From: Klenkia sesuvii
GTDB lineage: Bacteria > Actinomycetota > Actinomycetes > Mycobacteriales > Geodermatophilaceae
DNA: 64,000 nucleotides
Reading direction: 5' to 3'
Assembly (NCBI RefSeq): GCF_037083825.1
Contig: NZ_JBAPLU010000019.1
Span: forward strand, 1-64,000
In this document: in pieces, positions 53,378 to 62,647 of the stretch
How positions within the stretch are numbered: position 1 is the first letter of the stretch
Layout of the letters: each line of letters begins with the position of its first letter
Made by a program: the position numbers and the translations under genes
Notes under the pieces: model-generated
Databases searched by the model: none
Seen by the model: only the letters and a program-made list of their open reading frames with translations
Told to the model about the DNA's origin: nothing

Positions 53378-55428
53378 CCGCTGCCCCGCTGCTCGAGAGC
53401 TACGTCGCCGGCCGCTGGTGGGCCTCGGCCGACGAGGGCACCCCGCTGCCCGACGCCGTCACCGGCGAGACCGTGGCCCGCATCGGCAGCCGAGGCCTGG
53501 ACGTCGGCGCCATGGTCGACCACGCCCGGGCCGTCGGCGGCCCGGCGCTGCGCGAGCTGACCTTCCACCAGCGAGCCGCGCTGCTCAAGGCGGTCGGCCT
53601 GCACCTCATGGGCCGCAAGGACGAGTTCTCCGCCGTCTCCCACCGCACCGGGGCCACGGCCGCCGACAACCTCGTCGACGTCGACGGCGGCTTCGGCACC
53701 CTGCTCTCCTACGCCTCCACCGGTCGCCGCGAGCTGCCCGACGACGTCCTCGTGCTCGACGGCCTCCCGACCCCGCTCGGCAAGCGCGGAACCTTCCTCG
53801 GCCAGCACGTGTACACCTCGCTGACCGGTGTCGCGGTGCAGATCAACGCCTTCAACTTCCCGGTCTGGGGGATGCTCGAGAAGCTCGCGCCGGCGTTCCT
53901 GGCCGGGATGCCGACCATCGTGAAGCCGGCCTCGCAGACCGCCTACCTCACCGAGGCGGTGTTCCGGGCGATGGTGGAGACCGGGTTGCTGCCCGAGGGG
54001 TCGGTGCAGCTGCTCGCCGGCTCGGGGTCCGGGCTGCTCGACCACCTCGACGGCCAGGACCTGGTCGGGTTCACCGGCTCGGCGTCGACCGCCGCGCTGC
54101 TGCGCTCGCACCCCGCGGTCACCGAGCGGGCCGTGCGGTTCAACGCCGAGGCCGACTCGCTGAACTGCTCGGTGCTGGGCCCCGACGCCGGCCCGGGGAC
54201 GCCGGAGTTCGACCTGTTCGTCGACGGCGTGGTCACCGAGATGACGGTCAAGGCGGGCCAGAAGTGCACCGCGATCCGCCGCGCGATCGTGCCCCGCGAC
54301 CACGCCGACGCCGTCGTCGAGGCGCTGCGGGCGCGGTTGGCCGACGTCGTCGTGGGCGCCCCGGGCGCCGACGGCGTGACCATGGGGGCGCTGGCCTCCC
54401 GCGACCAGGTCGACGAGGTGCTGCGGGCCGTCGAGCGGCTGCGCACCCACGCCTCGCTCGTCGTCGGGGACCCCTCGGACTTCCGGGTGGTCGGCGCCGA
54501 CCGCGAGCGCGGCGCGTTCCTGCCGCCGATGCTGCTGCGCTGCGACGACCCGGCCGCTCCCGAGCCGCACGACGTCGAGGCCTTCGGCCCGGTCTCCACC
54601 GTGCTCACCTACGACGGCCTGGACGACGCAGTCGCCCTCGCCCGCCGCGGCCAGGGGTCCCTGGTGGCCTCGCTGGTCACCCACGACCCGGCCGTGGCCC
54701 GGCAGTTCGTGCTCGGTGCGGGCTCGGCGCACGGCCGCATCCACGTGCTCGACCGGGACGACGCCCGCGAGTCCACCGGCCACGGCTCCCCGCTGCCGGT
54801 GCTGGTGCACGGCGGCCCCGGGCGCGCCGGCGGCGGCGAGGAACTGGGCGGCGCCCGCGGCGTGCTGCACCACATGCAGCGCACCGCCGTCCAGGGCTCC
54901 CCCGACGTGCTCACCGGTGTCGGCCGACGCTGGGTGACCGGCGCTGCACGCAACGACGACGGCGTGCACCCCTTCCGCAAGTCGCTGGCCGAGCTGCGGA
55001 TCGGTGACTCGGTCACCGCCGGCCCGCGGGAGATCACGCTGGCCGACGTCGAGCACTTCGCCGAGTTCACCGGCGACACCTTCTACGCGCACATGGACGA
55101 GGTGGCCGCCGCGGCCAACCCGCTGTTCGGCGGCCGGGTGGCGCACGGGTACCTCATCGTGAGCTGGGCGGCGGGGCTGTTCGTCGACCCCGACCCGGGC
55201 CCGGTGCTGGCGAACTACGGCGTGGACAACCTGCGCTTCCTGACCCCGGTGAAGCCCGGCGAGCAGGTCACCGTGACGCTGACCTGCAAGCAGATCACCC
55301 CGCGTGGGGGCGCCGAGCACGGCGAGGTCCGCTGGGATGCCGTCGTCGTCGACTCGCAGGGCCAGCCGGTGGCCACCTACGACGTCCTGACGATGGTCGC
55401 GAAGGAGTGGCCGCCGCCGTCCGCTTGA
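53374..55428 (+). CDS. paaZ: PaaZ, oxepin-CoA hydrolase / aldehyde dehydrogenase
   Basis: A 684-residue bifunctional ring-opening enzyme. The aldehyde dehydrogenase domain (about 1-525) has INAFNFPVWGMLEKLAPAFL, VGFTGSAST, a catalytic Glu in FNAEADSLN and Cys in GQKCTAIRR. The MaoC-like hydratase domain (about 535-684) has DTFYAHMDEVAA and FGGRVAHGYLIVS with the catalytic Asp and His. It hydrolyses oxepin-CoA and oxidises the aldehyde. paaF/G/H/J and a dedicated epoxide isomerase are not in the window. Confidence 0.96.
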   Translation: MTAAPLLESYVAGRWWASADEGTPLPDAVTGETVARIGSRGLDVGAMVDHARAVGGPALRELTFHQRAALLKAVGLHLMGRKDEFSAVSHRTGATAADNLVDVDGGFGTLLSYASTGRRELPDDVLVLDGLPTPLGKRGTFLGQHVYTSLTGVAVQINAFNFPVWGMLEKLAPAFLAGMPTIVKPASQTAYLTEAVFRAMVETGLLPEGSVQLLAGSGSGLLDHLDGQDLVGFTGSASTAALLRSHPAVTERAVRFNAEADSLNCSVLGPDAGPGTPEFDLFVDGVVTEMTVKAGQKCTAIRRAIVPRDHADAVVEALRARLADVVVGAPGADGVTMGALASRDQVDEVLRAVERLRTHASLVVGDPSDFRVVGADRERGAFLPPMLLRCDDPAAPEPHDVEAFGPVSTVLTYDGLDDAVALARRGQGSLVASLVTHDPAVARQFVLGAGSAHGRIHVLDRDDARESTGHGSPLPVLVHGGPGRAGGGEELGGARGVLHHMQRTAVQGSPDVLTGVGRRWVTGAARNDDGVHPFRKSLAELRIGDSVTAGPREITLADVEHFAEFTGDTFYAHMDEVAAAANPLFGGRVAHGYLIVSWAAGLFVDPDPGPVLANYGVDNLRFLTPVKPGEQVTVTLTCKQITPRGGAEHGEVRWDAVVVDSQGQPVATYDVLTMVAKEWPPPSA

Positions 55429-55512
55429 CCCGGCCAGCCCGCTGCGCCCGAACCGGCCACCCCGCGCTGTCCCGGACACCCCGCGCCGGCCGGCCACCCC
55501 GTGCTGGCCGGC

Positions 55513-55567
55513 ATGGGAGCCCGTGCACCCGGCGACGGGCCCCGCGACCGGGTGCACGGGCTCCCGT
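55513..55567. terminator. Bidirectional hairpin terminator
   Basis: A stem of 18 perfect pairs (55515-55532 with 55548-55565), extendable by two, between the convergent paaZ and ung genes. Confidence 0.88.
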
Positions 55568-55576
55568 GCCCGGGGT

Positions 55577-56290
55577 TCAGCCGAGGTCGTCGGCGGCCGG
55601 CAGTGACCAGTCGATCCCCGGGGCGCCCTGCTCGGCGAGCAGGGCGTTCACCCGGCTGAACGGCTTCGACCCGAAGAAGCCGCGGGAGGCCGACAGCGGC
55701 GAGGGGTGCGGCGAGGCGACGAACGGCACCGGGCCCAGGTGCGGCTCGAGGCCCTGGGCGTCCTTGCCCCAGAGGATCGCGGCCATCGGCTGACCGGCGA
55801 CGGCCCGCTCGACGAGCACGGAGATGGCGTGCGCGGTCACGTGCTCCCAGCCCTGCCCGCGGTGCGAGGCCGGCTCACCGGGGCGGACGGTGAGCGCGCG
55901 GTTGAGCAGCATGACCCCGCGGTCGCGCCACGGCGTCAGGTCACCGTGGGCCGCGGGCTCGATGCCGAGGTCGTCGCGCAGCTCGCGGTAGATGTTGACC
56001 AGCGACTTCGGCAGCGGCCGCACGTGCCGGTCGACGGCGAAGCTCAGCCCGATGGGGTGCCCGGGTGTCGGGTAGGGGTCCTGGCCCACGACCAGCACCC
56101 GGACGTCGGCCAGCGGCGCCTGGAACGCCCGGAACACCTGGTCGCCGTGCGGGAGGTAGGGACGGCCGGCGGCGACCTCGTCGCGCAGGAACTGGCCGAG
56201 GGCGGCGATGCGCTCCTCGACGGGGGCCATGGCCTCCGCCCAGTCCGGCGCCATCAAGCCCCGATCGACCAACCCGCCGAGTGCCCCCAC
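55577..56290 (-). CDS. ung: Uracil-DNA glycosylase, family 1
   Basis: A 237-residue repair enzyme removing uracil from DNA. It has the water-activating loop GQDPYPTPGHPIGLSF, GVMLLNRALTV and the Leu-intercalation loop HPSPLSASRGF. The start is GTG 56290 (VGALGGLVDRGL), supported by TAGGGT seven bases upstream; ATG 56254 would drop the N-terminal helix. Confidence 0.95.
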   Translation of the reverse strand: MGALGGLVDRGLMAPDWAEAMAPVEERIAALGQFLRDEVAAGRPYLPHGDQVFRAFQAPLADVRVLVVGQDPYPTPGHPIGLSFAVDRHVRPLPKSLVNIYRELRDDLGIEPAAHGDLTPWRDRGVMLLNRALTVRPGEPASHRGQGWEHVTAHAISVLVERAVAGQPMAAILWGKDAQGLEPHLGPVPFVASPHPSPLSASRGFFGSKPFSRVNALLAEQGAPGIDWSLPAADDLG

Positions 56291-56316
56291 CCCCCGCACC
56301 CTACGAGGCCCGCCTC

Positions 56317-56712
56317 CTACTTGGGGGCCGACAGCTCCAGGGCCACGCCGTCGGGGTCGCGGAACTCGAGGATCCACATGAGGTCGATGTCCTTGACGTC
56401 CTCGTGCGGGATGCCGAGGGCATCCAGGTGCCGGACGGCGTCGTCGAGGGCCTCCTTGGACTCCACCCACAGCGACAGGTGGTCCAGACCGGTGCGGTCC
56501 TCGTCGAACCGGTCCCCGCCGACGGGGCGCAGGCCGAGCAGGGTCTGCTCGTCGATCTGGTAGACGACGCCGCCGAACGTCCACGCCGGGTCGCCGTCCC
56601 GGCCGTCGACGGCCACGGGCAGGCCGAGGACCTGGTCGTAGAACTGCTTGCTGCGCTCGATGTCGGTGACGGTCAGGCGGACGTGGGCGAACCCCGTGGG
56701 TGTGATCGGCAT
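56317..56712 (-). CDS. VOC-family protein (glyoxalase/dioxygenase fold)
   Basis: A 131-residue vicinal-oxygen-chelate protein with two beta-alpha-beta modules. HVRLTVTDIERSKQFYDQVLGLP and GLDHLSLWVESKEALDDAVRHL supply metal-ligand His positions, and EFRDPDGVALEL supplies the Glu. Substrate unknown. ATG 56712 gives the usual MPITPTGFAHV start; ATG 56730 would add six residues. Confidence 0.85.
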   Translation of the reverse strand: MPITPTGFAHVRLTVTDIERSKQFYDQVLGLPVAVDGRDGDPAWTFGGVVYQIDEQTLLGLRPVGGDRFDEDRTGLDHLSLWVESKEALDDAVRHLDALGIPHEDVKDIDLMWILEFRDPDGVALELSAPK

Positions 56713-56795
56713 GGGCCGGTGATGCCCCATCTGGCCGTGCTCAACCGGATGCGCGCGGACGCACCCGTGTCGGAGGTGCCAGGCATGCTGTCGGG

Positions 56796-57623
56796 GTGGA
56801 CTCCTTCACCCGCTCCGGACTCACCTTCGACGTGCGCGACGCCGGGCCGGCCGACGGCGAGCCGGTGGTGCTGCTGCACGGCTTCCCGCAGCACGCCGGC
56901 AGCTGGGACGGCGTCGTCCCCGGCCTGCACGCCGCCGGGTTGCGCACGCTGGCCCCCGACCAGCGCGGCTACTCCCCCCGGGCCCGGCCGACCGGCCGCC
57001 GCGCCTACGTGGTGCGGGAGCTGGTCGACGACGTCCGCGCGCTGCTCGACGCCGCGGGCCTGGAGCGGGCGCACGTCGTCGGCCACGACTGGGGCGCGAT
57101 GGTCGCCTGGGCGCTGGCCGCGTGGCACCCCGAGCGGGTCAGCAGCCTGACGGCGGTCTCGGTCCCGCACCCGGCAGCGTTCACCCGGTCGTTCCTGACC
57201 AGCACGCAGGGCCTGAAGTCGGCCTACATGGCGTTCTTCCAGCTGCCGGGCGTGCCCGAGGCCCTGCTCACCCGGGGGAACGGCGCGTTCCTGCGCGACA
57301 CCCTGGTGCGCGCCGGCCTGCCCCGGGCCGACGCCGAGGAGACCGTCGCCCGACTGCGGCCGGCGGGCGCGCTGACCGCGGCGCTCAACTGGTACCGCGC
57401 CCTGCCGTTGGGCGCCGCCGACCCCGTGGGCCGGGTCGGGGTGCGCACGCTGCACGTCTGGAGCGACCGCGACGGGTTCCTCGGCCGGGCGGGCACCGAG
57501 GCGACCGAGCGGTACGTCACCGGCGACTACCGGCTCGTGGTGCTCCCCGGCATCACCCACTGGGTACCCGAGACCGCTGGCGAACGGCTCGCCGAGCTCG
57601 TCGCCGGGCACGTGCGGGGATGA
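56796..57623 (+). CDS. Alpha/beta-hydrolase, epoxide hydrolase type
   Basis: A 275-residue hydrolase with the oxyanion motif HGFPQ, nucleophile Asp in GHDWGAM and His in GITHWVPE, the Asp-nucleophile set of epoxide hydrolases and haloalkane dehalogenases. SWDGVVPGL and DQRGYSPRARP are typical. GTG 56796 lacks a clear ribosome site. The stop overlaps the next gene by four bases (ATGA). Confidence 0.88.
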   Translation: MDSFTRSGLTFDVRDAGPADGEPVVLLHGFPQHAGSWDGVVPGLHAAGLRTLAPDQRGYSPRARPTGRRAYVVRELVDDVRALLDAAGLERAHVVGHDWGAMVAWALAAWHPERVSSLTAVSVPHPAAFTRSFLTSTQGLKSAYMAFFQLPGVPEALLTRGNGAFLRDTLVRAGLPRADAEETVARLRPAGALTAALNWYRALPLGAADPVGRVGVRTLHVWSDRDGFLGRAGTEATERYVTGDYRLVVLPGITHWVPETAGERLAELVAGHVRG

Positions 57624-58690
57624 GGTCCTGGAGCCGGGAGGACGTCCTGGCGTACCGGGTGCGCGCCCAGCAGCTCGATCGCGACACCGGCGGCACGGTC
57701 GCCGACACCGCCGTCCTCGACCTGGGCGTGCAGGACACCGGTCCGGCGGGCGCGGCCCGGTGGGCCCTGGCCATTCGCGGACTCGTCGATCCCGCCGACG
57801 ACGAGCTGGTCACCGCGTGGACGCTGCGCGGCGCCCCGCACACCTACCGCCGCGCCGACCTGCCGGCGGTCGCCGCCGCCACCTGGCCGTGGTCGGAGAC
57901 CGACGCCGCCAAGCGCATCTTCGACGGCGCCCGGCCGTTGCGGGCGGCGGGCATCCCGGTCCTCGACGCCCTGGCGCACGTGGCTGACGAGATGCGGGCT
58001 GTCGCCACCACCCCGACGGTCAAGGGCGTCGTGTCCGGTGCCCTGCGTGACCGGCTGCCCGAGCCCTACCTGCGGAACTGCCGGCCGTGCGGCGCCGTGC
58101 ACGCCTACGAGCAGACCTTCCGCCTCGCCGCGCTGCGCGCCGGGCTGGTGCTGCAACCCGGCACCTCACCCCCGGTCCTCGAGCAGACCGGCGTGACCCC
58201 GGCGGCGCAGGTGCCCAACCACCTCGACGTCCTGCGCGCCTACCTGCGGTTGACCGGCCCGGCCACCCCGAAGCAGGTCGCCGCCTACCTCGACTCCACC
58301 GTCGCCGAGGTGAAGCGGCGCTGGCCCGACGACGCCGAGCCGGTCGACGTCGCCGGCGAGCAGCGGTGGGTGCTGCCCGGCACCGAGCCACCCGAGCGCG
58401 CCCGCGCCACCCGCCTGCTCGCCCCGTTCGACCCGTACCTGCAGGTGCGCGACCGCGAGCTGCTGGTGCCCGACCGGCCCGCGACGGAGCTGTGGCCGGT
58501 GCTCGGCCGACCCGGCGCGGTGCTGGTCGACGGCGAGGTCGCCGGCACCTGGCGCCCCACGACGAAGGGCGGCCGGCTGGCGCTCACCGTTACCCGGTGG
58601 CGGGCCTTCGACGGGGTCGCGGTCGAGGAGCAGGCCGAGTCGATGGCGGCTGCCCGCGGGTTGCGGCCCGGCGGCGTGGTCCTGGTCTGA
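57620..58690 (+). CDS. Winged-helix DNA-binding protein, AlkZ/YcaQ-like
   Basis: A 356-residue HTH_42-family protein. The N-terminal SREDVLAYRVRAQQLDR carries the Gln-rich motif region used by AlkZ-type DNA glycosylases. LRAYLRLTGPATPKQVAAYL is the winged helix and RLLAPFDPYLQVRDRELLVPD the C-terminal barrel. AlkZ relatives unhook interstrand DNA crosslinks; whether this member is catalytic is uncertain. Translational coupling to the epoxide hydrolase-like gene is notable, since both could deal with alkylating agents. Confidence 0.8.
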   Translation: MRSWSREDVLAYRVRAQQLDRDTGGTVADTAVLDLGVQDTGPAGAARWALAIRGLVDPADDELVTAWTLRGAPHTYRRADLPAVAAATWPWSETDAAKRIFDGARPLRAAGIPVLDALAHVADEMRAVATTPTVKGVVSGALRDRLPEPYLRNCRPCGAVHAYEQTFRLAALRAGLVLQPGTSPPVLEQTGVTPAAQVPNHLDVLRAYLRLTGPATPKQVAAYLDSTVAEVKRRWPDDAEPVDVAGEQRWVLPGTEPPERARATRLLAPFDPYLQVRDRELLVPDRPATELWPVLGRPGAVLVDGEVAGTWRPTTKGGRLALTVTRWRAFDGVAVEEQAESMAAARGLRPGGVVLV

Positions 58691-58719
58691 CAGCGGGCCC
58701 GAGCGGGTAGTGCGGCGGA

Positions 58720-59790
58720 GTGACCACAGATGCCGTGACCACCCCCGCCGACCCCGGCCACCTCGACGGGCAGACCGTCGCCGTCACCGGCGCCACCGGC
58801 AACGTCGGCACGGCGCTGCTGCGCCAGCTCGGCCTCACCGGCGTGCACCAGGTGCGCGGGCTGTCCCGCCGTCAGCCGCCCGACGCCGCCCCGTACAGCG
58901 CGGTCTTCTGGACCCACGCCGACCTGGGCACGCCGGCCTCCGCCGGACCCCTGCGGGAGTTCCTCGACGGCGCCACCACCGTCGTCCACCTGGCCTGGGC
59001 GCTGCAGCCGGGCCGGGAGCCCGACCGGCTGGCCCAGGTGAACGTCGACGGCACCCGTCGGGTGCTCTCCGCGGGGGCCGACGCCGGGGTGGGCCACGTC
59101 GTCGTCATGTCGTCGCTGGGCAGCTACGCCCCCGGCAACCCGGCCGACCGGGTCGACGAGACCTGGCCGACCAGCGGGGTGCCCAGCTCGCAGTACAGCC
59201 GCGACAAGGTGGCCGTCGAGCAGCTGACCCGCGAGTTCGCCGCCGCCCACCCCGAGGTGGCGGTGACCGTCGTCCGCCCGACGCTGGTGCTGCAACCCGA
59301 CGCGGCCAGCGAGATCGGGCGCTACTTCCTCGGCCCGCTGCTGCTGCGCGGCGCCCGCGCGGTCCCCGGCGCCGTGGCCGGCAAGCTCCCGCTCCCGCTG
59401 CCCGACGACCTGCACCTGGGGTTCGTGCACGCCGACGACGTCGCCGACGCCCTGCTGCGCATCGTCGACCGCCGGGCGACCGGGGCGTTCAACCTGTCGG
59501 CCGAGCCGGTGCTCGACCCGGCCGGCTTCGCCGCCGCGCTCGGCACGACCCGCGTCCCGGTGCCCCGGGCGGTGCTGCGGGCCGGGCTGTCGGCAGCCTT
59601 CCACGCCCGCGCGGTGCCCACCGAACCCGGCTGGCTCGACCTCGCCCTCGGCGTCCCGGCGTTGGACACCACGCGGGCCCGCGAGGTGCTGGACTGGTCG
59701 CCCCGGCACCGCGGCGACCAGCTGCTCGGCCAGTTCGTCGCCGCCCTGGGTCGCGGCGAGGGCGGCGAGGGCCCGCTCCTGCACCCGTGA
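58720..59790 (+). CDS. NAD-dependent epimerase/dehydratase (extended SDR)
   Basis: A 356-residue extended short-chain dehydrogenase. NAD site VTGATGNVGTALL, catalytic Ser in VVMSSLGSY and YSRDK (Tyr-x3-Lys). VVRPTLVLQPDAASEIGRYF and HLGFVHADDVADALLRIV follow. Substrate unknown, probably a nucleotide sugar or a small carbonyl compound. The start GTG 58720 follows TAGTGC by six bases, a possible leaderless start. A palindromic element lies after its stop. Confidence 0.85.
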   Translation: MTTDAVTTPADPGHLDGQTVAVTGATGNVGTALLRQLGLTGVHQVRGLSRRQPPDAAPYSAVFWTHADLGTPASAGPLREFLDGATTVVHLAWALQPGREPDRLAQVNVDGTRRVLSAGADAGVGHVVVMSSLGSYAPGNPADRVDETWPTSGVPSSQYSRDKVAVEQLTREFAAAHPEVAVTVVRPTLVLQPDAASEIGRYFLGPLLLRGARAVPGAVAGKLPLPLPDDLHLGFVHADDVADALLRIVDRRATGAFNLSAEPVLDPAGFAAALGTTRVPVPRAVLRAGLSAAFHARAVPTEPGWLDLALGVPALDTTRAREVLDWSPRHRGDQLLGQFVAALGRGEGGEGPLLHP

Positions 59791-59806
59791 CGCCGCCCCG
59801 CCGCCC

Positions 59807-59872
59807 CTGGTGATCACGGACCTCACGCCACCGGGCGACGGCGTGGCGCGCGCACAGCTCCGTGATCACCAG
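59807..59872. repeat. 66-bp palindromic element between convergent genes
   Basis: Perfect 14-bp arms CTGGTGATCACGGA (59807-59820) and its complement (59859-59872) enclose 38 bases with an inner CGCCAC/GTGGCG stem. It can form a cruciform or a bidirectional terminator. The internal TGATCA and symmetric build suggest a mobile intergenic repeat more than a simple terminator. Confidence 0.75.
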
Positions 59873-59885
59873 CGGAGGTGGCGTC

Positions 59886-60563
59886 CTAGGGCCGGGCGGT
59901 CCAGGCCTCGGGGGTGTGGTCGACACCGGCGAAGGTGGCGGCCACGGCCTCGGGTCGCAGCGCGACGAACAGGCCCTCCCCCTCGGCCAGCACCGTCCCG
60001 GGGTCCTCGGCCGTGGTGATCCGGGCCCGCGCGGTGGACCGCCGGCCCTCGACGGCGCCGACCTCGGCGTGCAGCACGTGCTCGACGCCGAGCCGCACGG
60101 GCCGCCGGTAGGTCACCGTCAGGGTCGCGGTCAGTCCACCGCGCCCGGCCGAGCGCAGCGCCCGGGCCAGCACGTGGTCCAGCAGCGTGGCGATGGTGCC
60201 GCCGTGCACCAGCCCCGGCGGGCCCTCCAGCGCCTTGGGCACCGTGACCCGAGCAACGACGCGGCCCCGACCCTCGCTCTCCACGAGCAGGGGCGGGGCA
60301 ACCGGGCTGCCCGGCCCGTACACCGGGGAGTACCAGCGCTCACCGGCCACCGGGTCGTCCACCGAGGCCACCTCGTGGAGCCCGCGCCCGTCGGCCCGGA
60401 GCGCGGCGGCCAGCTCCCGGGCAGCGGCCGCGGCCGCAGCCAGGCCACCTGCGTCCACCTCGGTGCGGACTGCGGCGTCCACCAGCTCCCGGAGGGCGTC
60501 GCCGAGGTCGGCGACGGCGGCTCGGCGCTCGTCGCGGGCGGCGCCGGTGAGCAGCTCAGGCAC
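59886..60563 (-). CDS. Hotdog-fold thioesterase (PaaI/4HBT type) with N-terminal helical extension
   Basis: A 225-residue protein. The C-terminal hotdog domain (about 95-215) has LVHGGTIATLLDHVLARAL and LTVTYRRPVRLG. The N-terminal 85 residues are Ala-rich helices not usual in small PaaI proteins. It probably hydrolyses an acyl-CoA, perhaps the product of the acyl-CoA dehydrogenase gene it overlaps by eight bases. GTG 60563. Confidence 0.83.
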   Translation of the reverse strand: MPELLTGAARDERRAAVADLGDALRELVDAAVRTEVDAGGLAAAAAAARELAAALRADGRGLHEVASVDDPVAGERWYSPVYGPGSPVAPPLLVESEGRGRVVARVTVPKALEGPPGLVHGGTIATLLDHVLARALRSAGRGGLTATLTVTYRRPVRLGVEHVLHAEVGAVEGRRSTARARITTAEDPGTVLAEGEGLFVALRPEAVAATFAGVDHTPEAWTARP

Positions 60564-61713
60564 GCGGCATCCCAGCCGCGCGCAGCAGCCCGCTGCCGAC
60601 GATGACCCGCTGCACCTCGCTGGTGCCCTCGTACAGCCGGTAGAGCCGGGCGTCCCGGTAGAACCGCTCGACCGGTGTGGTGCGCAGGTAGCCCAGCCCG
60701 CCGTGCACCTGCACGGCGCGGTCGGTGGCCCGGCCGACCATCTCCGAGCAGAACAGCTTGGCCGCCGAGGGGCCGACCGAGGTGTCCTCGCCGGAGTCGT
60801 AGCGGGCCGCGACGTCGGCGACCATCGCGCGGGCGGCCAGCAGCTCGGTGTGCATGTCGGCGACCAGCGCCTGCACCAGCTGGAACCGGCCGATCGGGGC
60901 GCCGCCCTGCTTCGCGGTGGCCGCGTAGGCCACCGACTCGTCGAGCACCCGCTGCGCCATGCCGACGCACAGCGCCGCGACGTGCAGCCGGCCGCGGGAG
61001 AGCACCGTGAGCGCCTTGCTGTAGCCCCGCCCGGGCTCGCCGACGAGCGCGTCGTCGGGCACCCGGACGCCGTCGAGGAAGACCTCCGCCGTCCAGGCGC
61101 CGGCCTGGCCGGTCTTCTTGTCCCGCGGCCCGACCGACACCCCCGGCGTGGAGGTCGGGACGACGAACGACGAGATCCCGCGCCCCCCGGTCTCCCCCGG
61201 CTCGGAGCGGGCGAACACGACGAACAGGTCGGCCAGCGGCGCGTTGGTGATGTAGCGCTTGCCGCCGTCGATGACCCACCCGCCACCGGGGTCACGGCGC
61301 GCCGTCGTCCGCAGGCCGGCGGGGTCGGAACCGGCCTCGGCCTCGGTGAGGGCGAACGAGCCGATCAGCTCCCCGGCGGCCAGGCCGGGCAGCCACCGCT
61401 GCTTCTGCTCCTCGGTGCCGAAGCGGGCGATCACCTGCCCGGCGATGCCGTTGTTGGTGCCGAACAGCGACCGGAAGGCCGGGGACGTGTAGCCGAACTC
61501 GATCGCCAGCTGCACGTCCTCGGCCATCGACACCCCGAGCCCGCCGTGCTCCTCGGGCAGGGCGTAGCCGAACAGCCCCATCTCGGCGGCGGCGGCCCGG
61601 ATGTCGTCGGGGACGGCGTCGGTGTCCTCGATCTCCTGCTCGCGGGGTACGACCCGCTCGCGCACGAGCTCCCGGACGGCGGTACGGACCTGGGCGAAGA
61701 CGTCGGTGTCCAC
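60556..61713 (-). CDS. Acyl-CoA dehydrogenase
   Basis: A 385-residue FAD acyl-CoA dehydrogenase. SFALTEAEAGSDPAGLRTTA, KRYITNAPLADLFVV, QVHGGLGYLRTTPVERFYRDARLYRLYEGTSEVQRV. Chain-length preference cannot be told. GTG 61713 follows TAGACC by seven bases. Operon with the thioesterase downstream; 15 bases after the aldo/keto reductase stop. Confidence 0.9.
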   Translation of the reverse strand: MDTDVFAQVRTAVRELVRERVVPREQEIEDTDAVPDDIRAAAAEMGLFGYALPEEHGGLGVSMAEDVQLAIEFGYTSPAFRSLFGTNNGIAGQVIARFGTEEQKQRWLPGLAAGELIGSFALTEAEAGSDPAGLRTTARRDPGGGWVIDGGKRYITNAPLADLFVVFARSEPGETGGRGISSFVVPTSTPGVSVGPRDKKTGQAGAWTAEVFLDGVRVPDDALVGEPGRGYSKALTVLSRGRLHVAALCVGMAQRVLDESVAYAATAKQGGAPIGRFQLVQALVADMHTELLAARAMVADVAARYDSGEDTSVGPSAAKLFCSEMVGRATDRAVQVHGGLGYLRTTPVERFYRDARLYRLYEGTSEVQRVIVGSGLLRAAGMPRA

Positions 61714-61728
61714 GCCCGAAGGTCTACC

Positions 61729-62586
61729 TCATGCCAGGGCATCCAGGCGCGCGACGTCCTCCGCCGACAGGGTCAGCGACGCGGCACCCAGGTTCTCGGT
61801 GAGGTGGTCGACCGACTTCGTGCCCGGGATGGGCAGCACCACCGGCGAGGTCTGCAGCAGCCAGGCGAGCGCCACCTGCGAGGGCGTGGCGTCGAGCTCG
61901 CGGGCGATGTCGGCCACCGGGCTGTCGGGCTTGGCGAGGTCCCCGGTGGCGATCGGGAACCACGGGATGAACGCGATGCCCTCGGCGGTGGCGTGGTCGA
62001 GCACGTCCTGGCTCTGCCGGTTCGTGAGGTTGTAGAGGTTCTGCACGCTGGCGATCTCGGTGATGGCCTGCGCCTGCCGCAGCTCCTCCAGGGAGACCTC
62101 GCTGACGCCGATGTGCCGCACCTTGCCCTGCTCCTTGAGCTCGACGAAGGCGCCGAGGGAGTCCGCCAGGGGCACCTGCGGGTCGATGCGGTGCAGCTGG
62201 ATCAGGTCGATGCGCTCGACCCCCAGGTTGCGCAGCGAGAGCTCGACCTGCTGCTTCAGGTACTCCGGCCGCCCCACCGGGGGCCACACGCCGGGCCCGG
62301 TGCGGGTCAGCCCAGCCTTCGTGGCGATGACCAGGCCGTCGGCGTAGGGGTGGAGCGCGTCGTGGATGAGCTGCTCGGAGACCTGCGGGCCGTAGGAGTC
62401 GGCCGTGTCGATGAAGTCCACGCCCTGCTCCACCGCGGCGCGCAGCACGGCCAGTGCGCCCTCGCGGTCGGCCGGCGGACCCCAGACGCCGTCGCCGGTG
62501 ATCTGCATGGCGCCGTAGCCGAGCCGGTGGACGGAGAGGTCGCCGCCGAGGGCGAAGGTCGGGGGGTGTGCGGTGGCAGAGGTCAT
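61729..62586 (-). CDS. Aldo/keto reductase
   Basis: A 285-residue NADPH-dependent barrel enzyme. The catalytic tetrad is recognisable: Asp and Tyr in FIDTADSYGP, Lys in VIATKAGL and His in LIQLHRID. NADPH contacts are in IPWFPIATGDLA and VLPIPGTKSVDHLTEN. It is a general carbonyl detoxification or sugar reductase. ATG 62586 is divergent from the MFS gene. Confidence 0.92.
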   Translation of the reverse strand: MTSATAHPPTFALGGDLSVHRLGYGAMQITGDGVWGPPADREGALAVLRAAVEQGVDFIDTADSYGPQVSEQLIHDALHPYADGLVIATKAGLTRTGPGVWPPVGRPEYLKQQVELSLRNLGVERIDLIQLHRIDPQVPLADSLGAFVELKEQGKVRHIGVSEVSLEELRQAQAITEIASVQNLYNLTNRQSQDVLDHATAEGIAFIPWFPIATGDLAKPDSPVADIARELDATPSQVALAWLLQTSPVVLPIPGTKSVDHLTENLGAASLTLSAEDVARLDALA

Positions 62587-62647
62587 GCCGGGTGCAAGCG
62601 GAGTGCCGGGGCGCGGTGTTCCCGCTCGGGGAGGAAGCTGGCCGACG

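Noticed and set aside
46734..55428. A complete phenylacetate pathway
   Set aside because: paaABCDE, K, R and Z are present, but no enoyl-CoA isomerase/hydratase (paaG, paaF), dehydrogenase (paaH) or thiolase (paaJ) gene lies in the window.
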